DNA of 64,000 bases from JAKAWQ01 sp035509315 (lineage in GTDB: Bacteria; Pseudomonadota; Alphaproteobacteria; Acetobacterales; Acetobacteraceae), in assembly GCA_035509315.1 (NCBI GenBank), contig DATJLS010000003.1, forward strand, positions 62,001 through 126,000, written 5' to 3'. Positions 52,431 through 61,352 of this stretch are shown one piece after another. The notes below the pieces were generated by a model. It was not told where the DNA came from, did not search any database, and saw only the letters and a list, made by a program, of their open reading frames with translations. Both the position numbers and the translations under genes were made by a program. Each line of letters begins with the position of its first letter. Positions within the stretch are counted from its first letter, which is position 1.

Positions 52431-52641
52431 GCCGAAAGTTGCCGGGCGCGAAACTTGCCCTAGCTAGAGAAGCGTCGGAAGATCCTGACTTCGAAGACTC
52501 CTGGGCCGCTGGCACGTCCAACGGCCCTTCTTTTGGGCTCTTTTGGGCGCCGGGGCCCCTTCTCCGCGCGACTGCTGCCAAAGCCTAACGGCTGGTTCAC
52601 CAATCGTTAAAGTCGGGCCGTTGCCATAAGGTGGTGGCTAT

Positions 52642-52854
52642 TCAATGAGCCTTTCGCGTGCGCACGAGGTCTTCACTGCAGAGCTCGAAAATCACCTCTC
52701 CGGCGTGCACGATGCCGACGACGTCTGCGTACACATATGTGACTGCATCGCAGGTGACTTCAAACGTGAAAGACCGACCCTGCGGGTGCCCATAATTCTC
52801 GCAGAATTCCTCAAGGTCATAGGCTATCTCACCGTCAATGTCGGACAGACGCAT
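52642..52854 (-). CDS. Small acidic hypothetical protein
   Basis: A 70-residue protein on the minus strand. AGGGG lies five bases before the ATG (AGGGGTAAAG then ATG). It reads MRLSDIDGEIAYDLEEFCENYG, then FTFEVTCDAVTYVYADVVGIVHAG and ends with ELCSEDLVRTRKAH; it is rich in Asp and Glu, with three Cys residues. Codon use is less GC-biased than the neighbours, a sign of recent arrival or of relaxed selection. No family is recognised. An overlapping 73-codon frame on the other strand lacks a good ribosome site. Confidence 0.55.
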   Translation of the reverse strand: MRLSDIDGEIAYDLEEFCENYGHPQGRSFTFEVTCDAVTYVYADVVGIVHAGEVIFELCSEDLVRTRKAH

Positions 52855-53203
52855 CTTTACCCCTAAATGGTTTTTCCCGCTTCATCCTGCGCCGCGGGAG
52901 TGAACCTCATGACAGCGCGTTCCATGCTGGTATTTCTCAAGGCATGCTGAGCGGCTTGGAACATGGGCTAGCCGAGTGGAAGGCGAAACTAGGAGGCAGA
53001 GAAAGCTGAACGCCTCGTAATGCGCGTACGGAAATCAACCGCAAATTTGGGGGTTGCAAGTTGCAATGCAAGGCCGATCCGCACCGTCGGCCCGGATCGC
53101 GGAGCGTGTCGCGTGAACGGAAATAGTCAAAAGAAATTTCCCTTGGGTCCTATGCACCGGCGGCGAGACACATCATATTGGCTAATCATTTAAGGTAAGC
53201 AAC
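52855..53203. other. Intergenic stretch before the CarD-like gene
   Basis: No gene is supported. It presumably holds the promoters of the small acidic protein (minus strand) and of the CarD-like gene (plus strand). Confidence 0.4.
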
Positions 53204-53815
53204 GTGGTGGCGGCCTCGATGACGGCAGCGATGGTGACGGCCGCCCTGGCGGCAACGGCCGCCAAAATCAAACCGAATGACCCAGACCCGTTCCGCAAAG
53301 GCGACGCGGTTGTCTATCCCACCCATGGGGTCGGACGCGTGGAACGCGTGGGTTTCGAGGAGATTGCCGGTCATCGGCTGCACCTGATCCGCATCTCCTT
53401 CGAGGACAAGCAGATGACGCTGCGCGTCCCGGTAGCCCAAGCGCGCGCCGCCGGGTTGCGCAAGGTTGCCAGTTGGGAGGCTCTGGCCACAGCTCTTGCC
53501 ATATTGAAGGGTCGGCCGCGGGCAAGCCAGCTTGTGTGGGCCAAGCGCTCTCAGGAGTATCTGGCGAAAATCAACACCGGTCATCCCCACGCACTGGCCG
53601 AAGTGGTTCGCGATCTGCAGTCGGCCGGCGATGGCTCCGCCAGCAGCTTCAGCCAGCGCAATCTGTTCGAGCTCGCCCTCGATCGTCTTGCTGGTGAATT
53701 CGCCGCAGTCAACCGGATCGCGAAGCCAGACGCAATCGAACTGCTCAACCAGGTATTGGTCGACGCGAGGGCGGACAGCACGGCCGAGCGCCGGCGAGCA
53801 AAGGTCGGTGGCTGA
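53204..53815 (+). CDS. CarD-family transcriptional regulator
   Basis: A 203-residue protein. FRKGDAVVYPTHGVGRVERVGFEEIAGHRLHLIRISFEDKQMTLRVPVAQARAAGLRK is the CarD/TRCF RNA-polymerase-binding domain, and LKGRPRASQLVWAKRSQEYLAKINTGHPHALAEVVRDL with FSQRNLFELALDRLAGEFAAV is the helical DNA-binding part. CarD binds the polymerase beta subunit and stabilises open complexes, often at rRNA promoters. The N terminus is alanine-rich (VAASMTAAMVTAALAATAA) and unlike usual CarD proteins. GTG 53204 has AAGG eight bases upstream. It may be a second CarD copy. Confidence 0.88.
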   Translation: MVAASMTAAMVTAALAATAAKIKPNDPDPFRKGDAVVYPTHGVGRVERVGFEEIAGHRLHLIRISFEDKQMTLRVPVAQARAAGLRKVASWEALATALAILKGRPRASQLVWAKRSQEYLAKINTGHPHALAEVVRDLQSAGDGSASSFSQRNLFELALDRLAGEFAAVNRIAKPDAIELLNQVLVDARADSTAERRRAKVGG

Positions 53816-53996
53816 TCTCCGCGAATCGTGGTGGCAAAGCCGCTAGGGCGGCCCTGGCTGCTGGAGATGATGCTTTTTGAGCCTGGCTGTATCCGTACAC
53901 CTTCCTACGCGACCTCGTCGTCCTTCGGTGCTACTAGGATGAAAAGCGTTCCGGTCCGCGCGGTGCGGATCGCCGGATTGCAAGGAGAACGACACG

Positions 53997-54203
53997 ATGG
54001 CGCAAGGTACAGTCAAATGGTTCAATCCCGCCAAGGGCTACGGCTTCATTCAACCGGATGACGGATCGAAAGATGTCTTCGTCCACATTTCGGCGCTCGA
54101 GCGCGCCGGCCTCAAAAGCCTAGCCGAGGGCCAGAAAGTCAGCTTCGATGTCGAGCGCGGCCAGCAAGGCAAGCTCTCGGCGGCCAACCTCAAGACCGCC
54201 TGA
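53997..54203 (+). CDS. Cold-shock protein, CspA family
   Basis: A 68-residue single cold-shock domain. KGYGFIQ is RNP-1 and DVFVHISAL RNP-2. It binds single-stranded RNA and prevents secondary structure during cold or growth-phase changes. AAGGAG lies ten bases before the ATG. It is monocistronic, with a terminator at 54244-54269 and about 180 bp of leader. Confidence 0.95.
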   Translation: MAQGTVKWFNPAKGYGFIQPDDGSKDVFVHISALERAGLKSLAEGQKVSFDVERGQQGKLSAANLKTA

Positions 54204-54243
54204 GCCGCCACCAGCACGCCACCAGCACGATCGAACCAGGGGC

Positions 54244-54269
54244 TCGCTCCGAAAGGGGCGGACTTTTTT
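54244..54269 (+). terminator. Rho-independent terminator of the cold-shock gene
   Basis: TCGCTCC and GGGGCGG pair across a GAAA tetraloop (two G-U pairs) and are followed by ACTTTTTTC. It lies 40 bases after the cold-shock stop codon. Confidence 0.8.
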
Positions 54270-54286
54270 CGGGGATAGTTAAGGTA

Positions 54287-54529
54287 TCAGCTTTCTTGAG
54301 CTGGGGTTGGCGCATCATTCCATTCCGCGCCATCCCAATCGAAACCCTCGGTCGCGTTGAACGCGACGATCAGCTCTTCACGAATGCGAGGACGAATCTT
54401 CGCGCCCGGGCATTCCTCTAGCTTGGCTCGCTTAGCGAGTTCTGCCGCCACCTCGTCGGGGATTACGATGCCGCGCCCTTTAAGCTGGATGATGTCGCGC
54501 TGAAAGGTCCTGACAGGTCGCTCCGGCCC
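54287..54529 (-). CDS. Orphan ORF without a normal start, possibly a truncated gene
   Basis: A minus-strand frame of 80 codons is open between stops at 54532 and 54287. It reads RPVRTFQRDIIQLKGRGIVI, PDEVAAELAKRAKLEECPGAKI, RPRIREELIVAFNATEGFDW and DGAEWNDAPTPAQES, which looks like a soluble alpha/beta protein and not like noise. No ATG, GTG or TTG precedes RTFQ; the only in-frame start would be the GTG inside PDEV. The 5' end may have been lost or shifted. No family is recognised. Confidence 0.4.
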   Translation of the reverse strand, partial: GPERPVRTFQRDIIQLKGRGIVIPDEVAAELAKRAKLEECPGAKIRPRIREELIVAFNATEGFDWDGAEWNDAPTPAQES

Positions 54530-54671
54530 TCACGTGATCATCGGATGATGCCTCCCGGTTCCACGGGATGGGCGCCGCCAAGAAGAGAGCCGTTCGGTCA
54601 CCGGCTCCCTTCTATGCGCTTGCCGGGCCATTTTCCGACCTCGGCGCCAAGCGGCTAAGATATTGAATTCC

Positions 54672-54748
54672 TGGCGGACCCGACACGATTCGAACGTGCG
54701 ACCTTCGCCTTCGGAGGGCGACGCTCTATCCAGCTGAGCTACGGGTCC
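54672..54748 (-). tRNA. tRNA-Arg (anticodon CCG)
   Basis: Minus strand. The acceptor stem GGACCCG pairs with CGGGTCC; D arm GTAGCTCAGCTGGATAGAGC; anticodon stem TCGCC/GGCGA with loop CTCCGAA, anticodon CCG; T arm CGCACGTTCGAATCGTGTC. Discriminator G and encoded CCA lie at 54672-54675. Confidence 0.95.
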
Positions 54749-54770
54749 CTGTCCGTTTCCATACTCCGCG

Positions 54771-55817
54771 TCAGTGCCGGCCAGCAAGCCAGGCGCGCGC
54801 CGCACGGTCTGCGCCCGAGGGCAGCGGGGCGTGGGGGTCGCGAATCCAGGCGATGATGTCGCCGATCGGCAGGCCCCGATCATGGTCCCGGAGCAGGAGA
54901 TGATACCCATGAGCGTAATAGGCCAGCCGAATCGGCGCGCCCTTGGGCAATGCCCGCCACATCGCCGCCATCGCCCGCTTGGGCACGAGCTGGTCGCGCG
55001 CGCCGTAGAGAATGAGAGCCGGCCCGTGGAAGCGCGGCGCCGCGCTCAGCGCCTGGCTCATCAGGTTGACGAGCCCGTGCAGCGTGTCGATGCGTGTATC
55101 CAGGATCGTCAGCGGGTCCTCGCCCAGCGCCTCGAGCGCCGCCCGATTGTCCGAGGCTTTGACGAGCCCCGCGCCGGAGACCGTCAGCCCCGGCGCGAGC
55201 TTCCAGCTGATCCAAAGGGCGCTGCGAAAGAAAAGATTCATGTCCGCCCGCCCCCAAACCGCCGGCGCGGCGAGGATATAGCCCGCCACCGGTGGGGGAC
55301 TCGGTTCCGCCCCCAGAAGCATCAGGGCCGCGCCGCCCATGCTCTCCCCGAGCAGATAGAGGGGCAGGTGGGGATATTTCGCGTGCAGCAGCCTCGCCAT
55401 CGTGCGCGCATCGTCCACCAGCGTCGTCGTTCCCGGCCAATAGCCGCGGCCGGATGTCGCACCGAAGCCGCGCAGATCGGGCGAATAGACGGCGATGCCG
55501 GTTGCGGCGAGAAGCGGCGCGGGGATCTCGAAGGCATCGCGGCTGTCGTTGAAGCCGTGCAGGGCGAGCATCACCGCCCGCTTCGGCCCGGCGGGAAACC
55601 AGGTGCGGTAGGGCAGCCGGACACCGTCCGGCATCACGAAGACCTGCCGGCCCAGCTGAGGCGCCGTGACCATCGGGCCGGCCGGCACCAGATGGGCCGC
55701 GCAACCGCCCACGGTCATCCCAACGGTCATCAAAGTGACCATCAGCACCGCCCAGCGCCGACGGATCGGCGCAAACCGCCCGCCCGCCCCAGGGCGAGTT
55801 GCACGCACCGCCCGCAT
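54771..55817 (-). CDS. Lipoprotein alpha/beta hydrolase (lysophospholipase-like)
   Basis: A 348-residue protein. The N terminus is basic followed by a helix and TVGGCAAH, a lipobox-like site (VGGC), so it is probably anchored in a membrane. ALHGFNDSRDAFEIPAPLLAATGIAVYSPDLRGFGATSG is the oxyanion region and LLGESMGGAAL the nucleophile elbow with Ser; a late GARDQLVPKRAM and HGYHLLLRD supply Asp and His. This fits the monoacylglycerol-lipase/lysophospholipase group. The substrate is unknown. It lies 22 bp after tRNA-Arg and diverges from the zf-CHCC gene. Confidence 0.85.
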   Translation of the reverse strand: MRAVRATRPGAGGRFAPIRRRWAVLMVTLMTVGMTVGGCAAHLVPAGPMVTAPQLGRQVFVMPDGVRLPYRTWFPAGPKRAVMLALHGFNDSRDAFEIPAPLLAATGIAVYSPDLRGFGATSGRGYWPGTTTLVDDARTMARLLHAKYPHLPLYLLGESMGGAALMLLGAEPSPPPVAGYILAAPAVWGRADMNLFFRSALWISWKLAPGLTVSGAGLVKASDNRAALEALGEDPLTILDTRIDTLHGLVNLMSQALSAAPRFHGPALILYGARDQLVPKRAMAAMWRALPKGAPIRLAYYAHGYHLLLRDHDRGLPIGDIIAWIRDPHAPLPSGADRAARAWLAGRH

Positions 55818-55859
55818 GCCTCACATTCGGCCTTCAATTCGAGACCGCCAGAGGACACG

Positions 55860-56051
55860 ATGCCGGAAGGCACCGCCACCCCCCCTGAAATCATTACAGT
55901 CACCACGAGTGTCGCTGCCTGCGATAGCGGCGACGGTCCGCTCGGCCATCCGCGGGTGTTCCTTCATCTCGTCGATGGGAAGGCCGTCTGCCCCTATTGC
56001 TCGCGTCTCTTTGTCCTCAAAGAGGGGGCGGCGCCGGCAGGCGGCCACTGA
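55860..56051 (+). CDS. zf-CHCC zinc-finger protein (NDUFS6-like)
   Basis: A 63-residue protein starting at ATG 55860 with AGAGGA four bases upstream. VAACDSGDGPLGHPRVFLHL and VCPYCSRLFVL give the C...H...CxxC ligand set of the zf-CHCC family, related to the small complex I subunit NDUFS6. In alphaproteobacteria it may bind zinc and act in complex I assembly. It sits six bases upstream of polA. Confidence 0.88.
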   Translation: MPEGTATPPEIITVTTSVAACDSGDGPLGHPRVFLHLVDGKAVCPYCSRLFVLKEGAAPAGGH

Positions 56052-56057
56052 CCGGGC

Positions 56058-58802
56058 GTGGCCGCCATCAAGACGGAGACGCTGCACCTTGTCCTGATCG
56101 ATGGATCGGGTTTCCTGTTCCGGGCCTTTCACGCGCTCCCTCCCTTGAGCCGCCCGGACGGAACGCCGGTCAATGCGGTGCTCGGCTTCACCAACATGCT
56201 GGCGAAGCTTCTCAAGGAGCATACGGGCTCGCATCTTGCGGTGATCTTCGATGCCGGCCGCGAGACGTTCCGCAACCGTCTCTCGCCTTCCTACAAGGCG
56301 CAGCGCCCGCCGCCGCCGCCCGAGCTTCTGCCGCAATTCCCGCTGGTGCGCGATGCCGCAACAGCCTTCGCGGTTCCGGCGATCGAGCTGCCGGATTGGG
56401 AGGCCGATGACCTGATCGCTTCCTACGCGCGGGCGGCGCGGGAAGAAGGCGGGACGGTCACGATCATTTCCTCCGACAAGGACCTGATGCAGCTCGTCGG
56501 GCCCGAAGTCACGATGCTCGACCCGATCAAGCAGCGCCCGATCGGGCCGGCGGAGGTCGCCGAGCGCTTCGGCGTGCCGCCCGAGAAGGTGATCGAGGTG
56601 CAGGCGCTGATGGGCGACCCCACGGACAATGTGCCCGGCGTGCCGGGAATCGGTCCGAAGACCGCGGCGGAGCTGGTGCGCGCCTTCGGGGATCTCGAAG
56701 GCGTGCTCGAGGCCACGCCAAGCATGCCGCCCTCGAAGCGCCGCGACGCCCTTCTCGCCCACGCCGCGGATGCCCGCCTTTCCCGCGAGCTGGTGACGCT
56801 GAGCGCGGAGGTGCCGCTGCCTTTGCCCCTCACCGCGCTTGGCGTCCGAGCGCCCGAGCCCCATGCCCTCGCCGCCTGGCTCACCGCCCAGGGGTTTCGC
56901 AGCGTGCTGCACCGGATGGGGCTCGATCAGGTCACCCCAGCCACGGCCGCCCCGCCGCCCTCGCCCGTCGTCCGCGCACTCAAGGAGGAGACACCAACCT
57001 TCGGGCCCTATGAGACAGTCACGGACCGTGCCGCGCTCACAAGCTGGATCGAAGAGGCGCAGGAGGCGGGCATCGTCGCGGTCGATACCGAGACCGACTC
57101 GCTCTCCGCCCTCATGGCCAGCCTGGTGGGCTTCTCGCTCGCGACCGCGGCGGGACGTGCCTGCTACGTGCCCCTTCGCCATCAGGGCGTCGATGCCCAG
57201 ATGGCGCCCACGGACGCCATTGCCGCGATCGCTCCCCTTCTTGCCGATCCTTCGGTCCTCAAGGTGCTGCAGAACGCCAAGTTCGACCTACACGTGCTCG
57301 CCCGCGCCGGCGCGCACGCTGTGGCTCCGATCGATGACACCATGATCATCTCCTATTGCCAGGAGGGTGGGCGCCACGGGCACGGAATGGACGAGCTTTC
57401 GCGCCTCCATCTCGGCCATTCGCCGATCACCTATGACGAGGTTACAGGCACCGGCCGGGCGCGCATCGGCTTTGCCGCCGTCCCGCTCGAGAGCGCGACC
57501 GCCTATGCCGCGGAGGACGCCGACGTCACGCTGCGACTTTGGCAAGTGCTGCGGCGCGGCTTGCGCGAGGTGCGCGCGCTCGCCCTCTATGAGCAGATCG
57601 AGCGGCGGCTCATTTCCGTGCTTGCGGCGATGGAGCGCGCCGGGGTGAAGGTGGATGCCGAGGAGCTGGCGCGCATCTCGGTCGAGCTCAGCCAGCGCAT
57701 GGAGGCGATCGAGACCGAGATCCATCGCCTGGCGGGACGGCGCTTCAATGTCGGCTCGGGCAAGCAACTCGGCGAGGTGCTGTTCGACGAGATGGGGCTT
57801 GCCGGCGGGCGGCGGATGAAGACGGGCGCCTGGGGCACCGATGCGGGCGTGCTGACCGCGCTGGCCGAGCAGGGCGTGGAGCTGCCGGCGCGGGTGTTGG
57901 AGTGGCGCCAGCTTCAGAAAATCAAATCCACCTATGCCGATGCGCTGGTGAACGAGATCAACCCGGAGACCGGGCGTGTCCATACGAGCTTCGTGATGGC
58001 CGGCACCTCGACCGGCCGGCTCGCCTCCACCGACCCCAATCTGCAGAACATTCCTATCCGCACCGAGGAGGGCGGGCGCATCCGCCGCGCTTTCATCGCC
58101 GAGCCGGGTCATGTGCTGGTGAGCGCCGACTATTCGCAGATCGAGCTTCGCCTGCTTGCGCATGTGGCGGACATCGCGGCCCTCAAGGAGGCCTTCGTGG
58201 GGGGGGAAGACATCCATGCTCGCACCGCGTCCGAAGTGTTCGGCATTCCGGCAGCCGGGATGGACCCGCTGACACGAAGGCGCGCGAAGGCGATCAATTT
58301 CGGCATTATCTACGGCATCAGCGCGTTTGGCCTTGCACGTCAGCTCGGCATCGAGCCGCCCGAGGCCCGCGCCTATATCGATGCCTATTTCGGCCGCTAT
58401 CCCGGCATCCGAGCCTACATGGACCGCGCGAAAGAGGAAGCGCGCGCGAACGGCTTCGTGCTGACGCCCTTCGGGCGGCGCTGCTACATTGAGGCGATCC
58501 GCGACAAGAATCCCGCCCGCCGGGGCTACGCGGAGCGCGCGGCGATCAATGCGCCGCTGCAGGGCGGGGCTGCCGATATCATCAAGCGTGCGATGGTGCG
58601 AATGCCTGCAGCGCTGACCAGGGCGGGGCTCAGCGCACAGATGCTGCTGCAGGTCCACGACGAGCTATTGTTCGAGGCACCGGCCGCGGAAGCGGAAGCA
58701 ACCGCCAAGGCGGTCGCGGACGTGATGGAGCACGCGGTGGAGCTGAGCGTGCCGCTCGCTGTCGAGACCGGAATTGGTCGCAACTGGGCCGAGGCCCACT
58801 GA
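56058..58802 (+). CDS. polA: DNA polymerase I
   Basis: A 914-residue enzyme starting at GTG 56058. The 5' nuclease domain spans about residues 10-290 (DWEADDLIASYAR, GVPGIGPKTAAELV). The 3'-5' exonuclease domain follows with VDTETDSLSALMASLVGFSLA (Asp and Glu near 344-346), so proofreading residues are kept. The polymerase domain has motif A SADYSQIELRLLAHVAD near 688, motif B RRRAKAINFGIIYGIS and motif C QVHDELLFEAP near 866. It removes RNA primers and fills gaps in replication and repair. It follows the zf-CHCC gene by six bases. Confidence 0.97.
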   Translation: MAAIKTETLHLVLIDGSGFLFRAFHALPPLSRPDGTPVNAVLGFTNMLAKLLKEHTGSHLAVIFDAGRETFRNRLSPSYKAQRPPPPPELLPQFPLVRDAATAFAVPAIELPDWEADDLIASYARAAREEGGTVTIISSDKDLMQLVGPEVTMLDPIKQRPIGPAEVAERFGVPPEKVIEVQALMGDPTDNVPGVPGIGPKTAAELVRAFGDLEGVLEATPSMPPSKRRDALLAHAADARLSRELVTLSAEVPLPLPLTALGVRAPEPHALAAWLTAQGFRSVLHRMGLDQVTPATAAPPPSPVVRALKEETPTFGPYETVTDRAALTSWIEEAQEAGIVAVDTETDSLSALMASLVGFSLATAAGRACYVPLRHQGVDAQMAPTDAIAAIAPLLADPSVLKVLQNAKFDLHVLARAGAHAVAPIDDTMIISYCQEGGRHGHGMDELSRLHLGHSPITYDEVTGTGRARIGFAAVPLESATAYAAEDADVTLRLWQVLRRGLREVRALALYEQIERRLISVLAAMERAGVKVDAEELARISVELSQRMEAIETEIHRLAGRRFNVGSGKQLGEVLFDEMGLAGGRRMKTGAWGTDAGVLTALAEQGVELPARVLEWRQLQKIKSTYADALVNEINPETGRVHTSFVMAGTSTGRLASTDPNLQNIPIRTEEGGRIRRAFIAEPGHVLVSADYSQIELRLLAHVADIAALKEAFVGGEDIHARTASEVFGIPAAGMDPLTRRRAKAINFGIIYGISAFGLARQLGIEPPEARAYIDAYFGRYPGIRAYMDRAKEEARANGFVLTPFGRRCYIEAIRDKNPARRGYAERAAINAPLQGGAADIIKRAMVRMPAALTRAGLSAQMLLQVHDELLFEAPAAEAEATAKAVADVMEHAVELSVPLAVETGIGRNWAEAH

Positions 58803-58807
58803 AACCA

Positions 58808-58853
58808 AAGGAAGGGAGCGCCGCCACCGAAGGCAACGCCCCCTTCTTCTTGT
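58808..58853. terminator. Bidirectional terminator between polA and the DegP-type gene
   Basis: In the 51-bp gap between convergent genes AAGGGAGCG and CGCCCCCTT form a stem with one mismatch, followed by TCTTCTTG on the plus strand. It can serve both transcripts. Confidence 0.6.
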
Positions 58854-60362
58854 TCAGCCCTGCTTCTCGGTCCCCTTGCCAAGATTGACCGCGACGAACA
58901 CGGTCTCTCCGTTGTGCAGCACGCGCAGCGCCACCGCCCCGCCCTTGTGCTCGGCCTGATGGATCGCGTTCAGCGCCTCGTGAACCGAGGTGACCGGTGT
59001 CTCACCGACACCGACAATCACATCGCCGGGCTCGATGCCCGCGGTTGCGGCCGGCGAGTTGGGCTCGACCTCGGCCACCACCGCGCCCTCGGTCCCGGAT
59101 GGCAAGTTGAGCTGGTTCTCAGTGTCCGGAGTCATTGGCTCGAGCGCGAGGCCGAGGCGCGCGTGGCTCGGTCTCGGCGTCGTGCTGGTGGCCGAAAGAT
59201 CGTTCGGCAGACTTGCCAGGGCCACGGTCATATTCGCGCTGCTGCCATTGTTGAGCACCGAGAGGTGCGCATCCTCGCCAGGCTTGATGCCGGCGATATC
59301 GATCGCGAGATCACGCGGATTCCTGACCGCCTGACCATCCACCGCGGTGATCACCTCGCCCGGGTGCAGGCCCGCCCGTTCCGCCGGAGTGCCGGCCTGG
59401 ACCGAGGCGATCAGCGCGCCATCCTGGCTCGGCAGATGCAGCGCCTGCTGGATCGCGGGCGTGATCGGCTGCGCCGCGACCCCGAGATAGCCGCGCGTCA
59501 CGTGGCCGTCCCGACGCAATTCCGCGACGACATTGCGCACGGTGTTCGAGGGGATGGCGAAACCGATGCCGACACTGCCGCCGGAGGGCGAGATGATGGC
59601 GGTATTGATGCCGATCACCCGGCCGCTCAGGTCGAACAGCGGCCCGCCGGAATTGCCTTCGTTGATCGGCGCGTCCGTCTGGATGAACTGGTCATAAGGG
59701 CCGTCGCCGATATTGCGGCCGAGCGCCGAGATGATGCCTGCGGTCACGGTTCCGCCGAGGCCGAACGGGTTGCCCATGGCGACCACCCATTCGCCGGGCT
59801 TGACGTCGCTGGAATTGCCAAACTGGACGAAGGGCAGCCTGTGACCGGCATCAACCTTCAGGACGGCAAGGTCCGTGCGCGGATCGGTCCCGATCACCCT
59901 GGCCGGCAGTTTGGTGCCGTCATCGAGGGTAACCGTGAGGGAGCGCTCATCCTTCACCACATGGTTGTTGGTGACGATAATCCCCGAAGGATCGATGATG
60001 AACCCGGAGCCCCGCGCCTCGATCGCCTCGGGCTGCCCTCCAGGATTCGCGCCGAAGGGGAACGGGAAGGGAAAGATGCCCGGCGGCGGGCCCTGCATGT
60101 CGGCCGGATGGGGCTGAAGCTCGTTGGTGATCGAGACGACGGCGGGCTTCACCCGGGCCACCAGATTGACGAAATCGGGCATTGCCACGGTGGCGGGCGC
60201 TTGGGAGCTCGCATCGGTGGCGGGGGCGGCGCTGGCCGGGGTGACGAATTGGCTCTGGCCGGCCGCGAAACCGCCAAGAGCAGTGCCGGCCAACAGGACC
60301 CCGAGCAGCGAGGCGCGAAGCACCTGGCCTCCTCGGCGGCGTGGTGTGGTCGGTTCAGGCAT
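58854..60362 (-). CDS. DegP/DegQ-type periplasmic serine protease
   Basis: A 502-residue Do-family protease. A signal-like N terminus (LRASLLGVLLAGTALGGFAAGQ) precedes the trypsin-like domain with the catalytic triad in VTNNHVVKDE, DPRTDLAVLKVD and NEGNSGGPLFD. Two PDZ domains follow (GYLGVAAQPITPAIQQAL and ARLGLALEPMTPDTENQL). It degrades or holds misfolded proteins in the periplasm and is usually induced by envelope stress. In the leader GGCGCC repeats around GCAC form a perfect hairpin near 60391-60410. Confidence 0.93.
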   Translation of the reverse strand: MPEPTTPRRRGGQVLRASLLGVLLAGTALGGFAAGQSQFVTPASAAPATDASSQAPATVAMPDFVNLVARVKPAVVSITNELQPHPADMQGPPPGIFPFPFPFGANPGGQPEAIEARGSGFIIDPSGIIVTNNHVVKDERSLTVTLDDGTKLPARVIGTDPRTDLAVLKVDAGHRLPFVQFGNSSDVKPGEWVVAMGNPFGLGGTVTAGIISALGRNIGDGPYDQFIQTDAPINEGNSGGPLFDLSGRVIGINTAIISPSGGSVGIGFAIPSNTVRNVVAELRRDGHVTRGYLGVAAQPITPAIQQALHLPSQDGALIASVQAGTPAERAGLHPGEVITAVDGQAVRNPRDLAIDIAGIKPGEDAHLSVLNNGSSANMTVALASLPNDLSATSTTPRPSHARLGLALEPMTPDTENQLNLPSGTEGAVVAEVEPNSPAATAGIEPGDVIVGVGETPVTSVHEALNAIHQAEHKGGAVALRVLHNGETVFVAVNLGKGTEKQG

Positions 60363-61004
60363 CCTGGTCTCCTTGCATGGGCGTGAGGGGCAGGCGCCGC
60401 ACGGCGCCTTTTCGTGTATCGAAATTGGGGAGTCCGGGGTGAACGTTGCCCTGGCGCAGTGATGAAACCCCCGTCATGCGCGGCCCTGGGGTGAATAACC
60501 AGCCCTCCTGCCCCGAAAACCGGCCGCCAAGAAGGAATGGGCGGGAGAAGAGGTGTCAGGCAGGACCGGCACGACGAGGGGCTGCGGCTTCACGGGATCA
60601 GGCGGCGGCGCCATCGGAAAATCAGAAAATGGCGGATTTCTGCAGATTCCGGTGGCGCGAAAGGCGCGAACGAAAAGAGAACTCACCGGCATCCGGAGCA
60701 AATTCGGAAACCCGGTGGTCCCTGGCTGAGACCGCCCGCCGACCATCATTCAGCGCGTCGGTCCCCGGGGCCCGGGCCCTTCGCGCGGGCGGCGGAAAGG
60801 CTCATAGCGGCCCGCCGTTCCGAGTAAACACAATATCGTGATCCTTGCTCCCGCAAGCGCGCGCGGGCAGGCTTCGTCCGATGGATCCAAGCCACCCGGA
60901 CGATCACGGCGGGCGACACAACGGTGCCCGATAGGCCAATCCCCGATAAGCCAATCATCGTGTCGTGTTTGGCCGCGCGAGCGTCAAACCACTCAGCATG
61001 TGGA
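60363..61004. other. Gene-free stretch upstream of the protease gene
   Basis: Apart from the GGCGCC hairpin near 60391-60410, no gene or known element is supported. It borders an IS630 relic and may be accessory DNA. Confidence 0.4.
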
Positions 61005-61206
61005 TGCGCCAATGGCGCCGAGCTCTTTTTGTTGCCGAAATACTGCCTGGACCTCGGCCCGACCGCGCAAGTCTTCGCCAAGCTCAAGGCCCGGCTGGGA
61101 GAGGCTGCCGCCGGGACACGTGACACCGTCTCGGAAACGATCGGCAAAGACCTCGCAACCTGCAGCCAAGAGGAAGGCGCCAACGCCTTCAAAAATGCGG
61201 GTTATG
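61005..61206 (+). mobile_element. IS630-family transposase relic (C-terminal end)
   Basis: The plus-strand frame reads GAELFLLPKYCLDLGPTAQVFAKLKARL and SQEEGANAFKNAGYG. Intact IS630 transposases have PxYSPDLNPIEQVFAKLK and a late ECANYFxNAGYG at the C terminus. The catalytic DE residues are altered (NPIE reads GPTA), and nothing upstream of it is kept, so it is a dead fragment. It runs into repeat copy B. Confidence 0.75.
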
Positions 61207-61220
61207 GCTCAGCCAAAATA

Positions 61221-61352
61221 CATCACGCTCTAAGATTTATCTTCTCGATCAATTTCATGGCTTCCTCCCGGGCTTTGGCGGATCGCCCCGTGCCGGTCCC
61301 CGCGAACGTGTCCGCACGGGGCTCCGATTCCATCGGAAGCCATATCGATCTA
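61221..61352 (+). repeat. Second dispersed repeat family, copy B
   Basis: Shares CATCACGC, CTTCTCGATCAATTTCATGG, GGGCTTTGGCGGATCGC, then after a different core GGAAGCCATA and CGATCTAATG with copy A at 38588-38736. The CTA near its end is the stop codon of the universal stress gene on the minus strand, so the repeat reaches into that gene's last codon. Confidence 0.8.
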
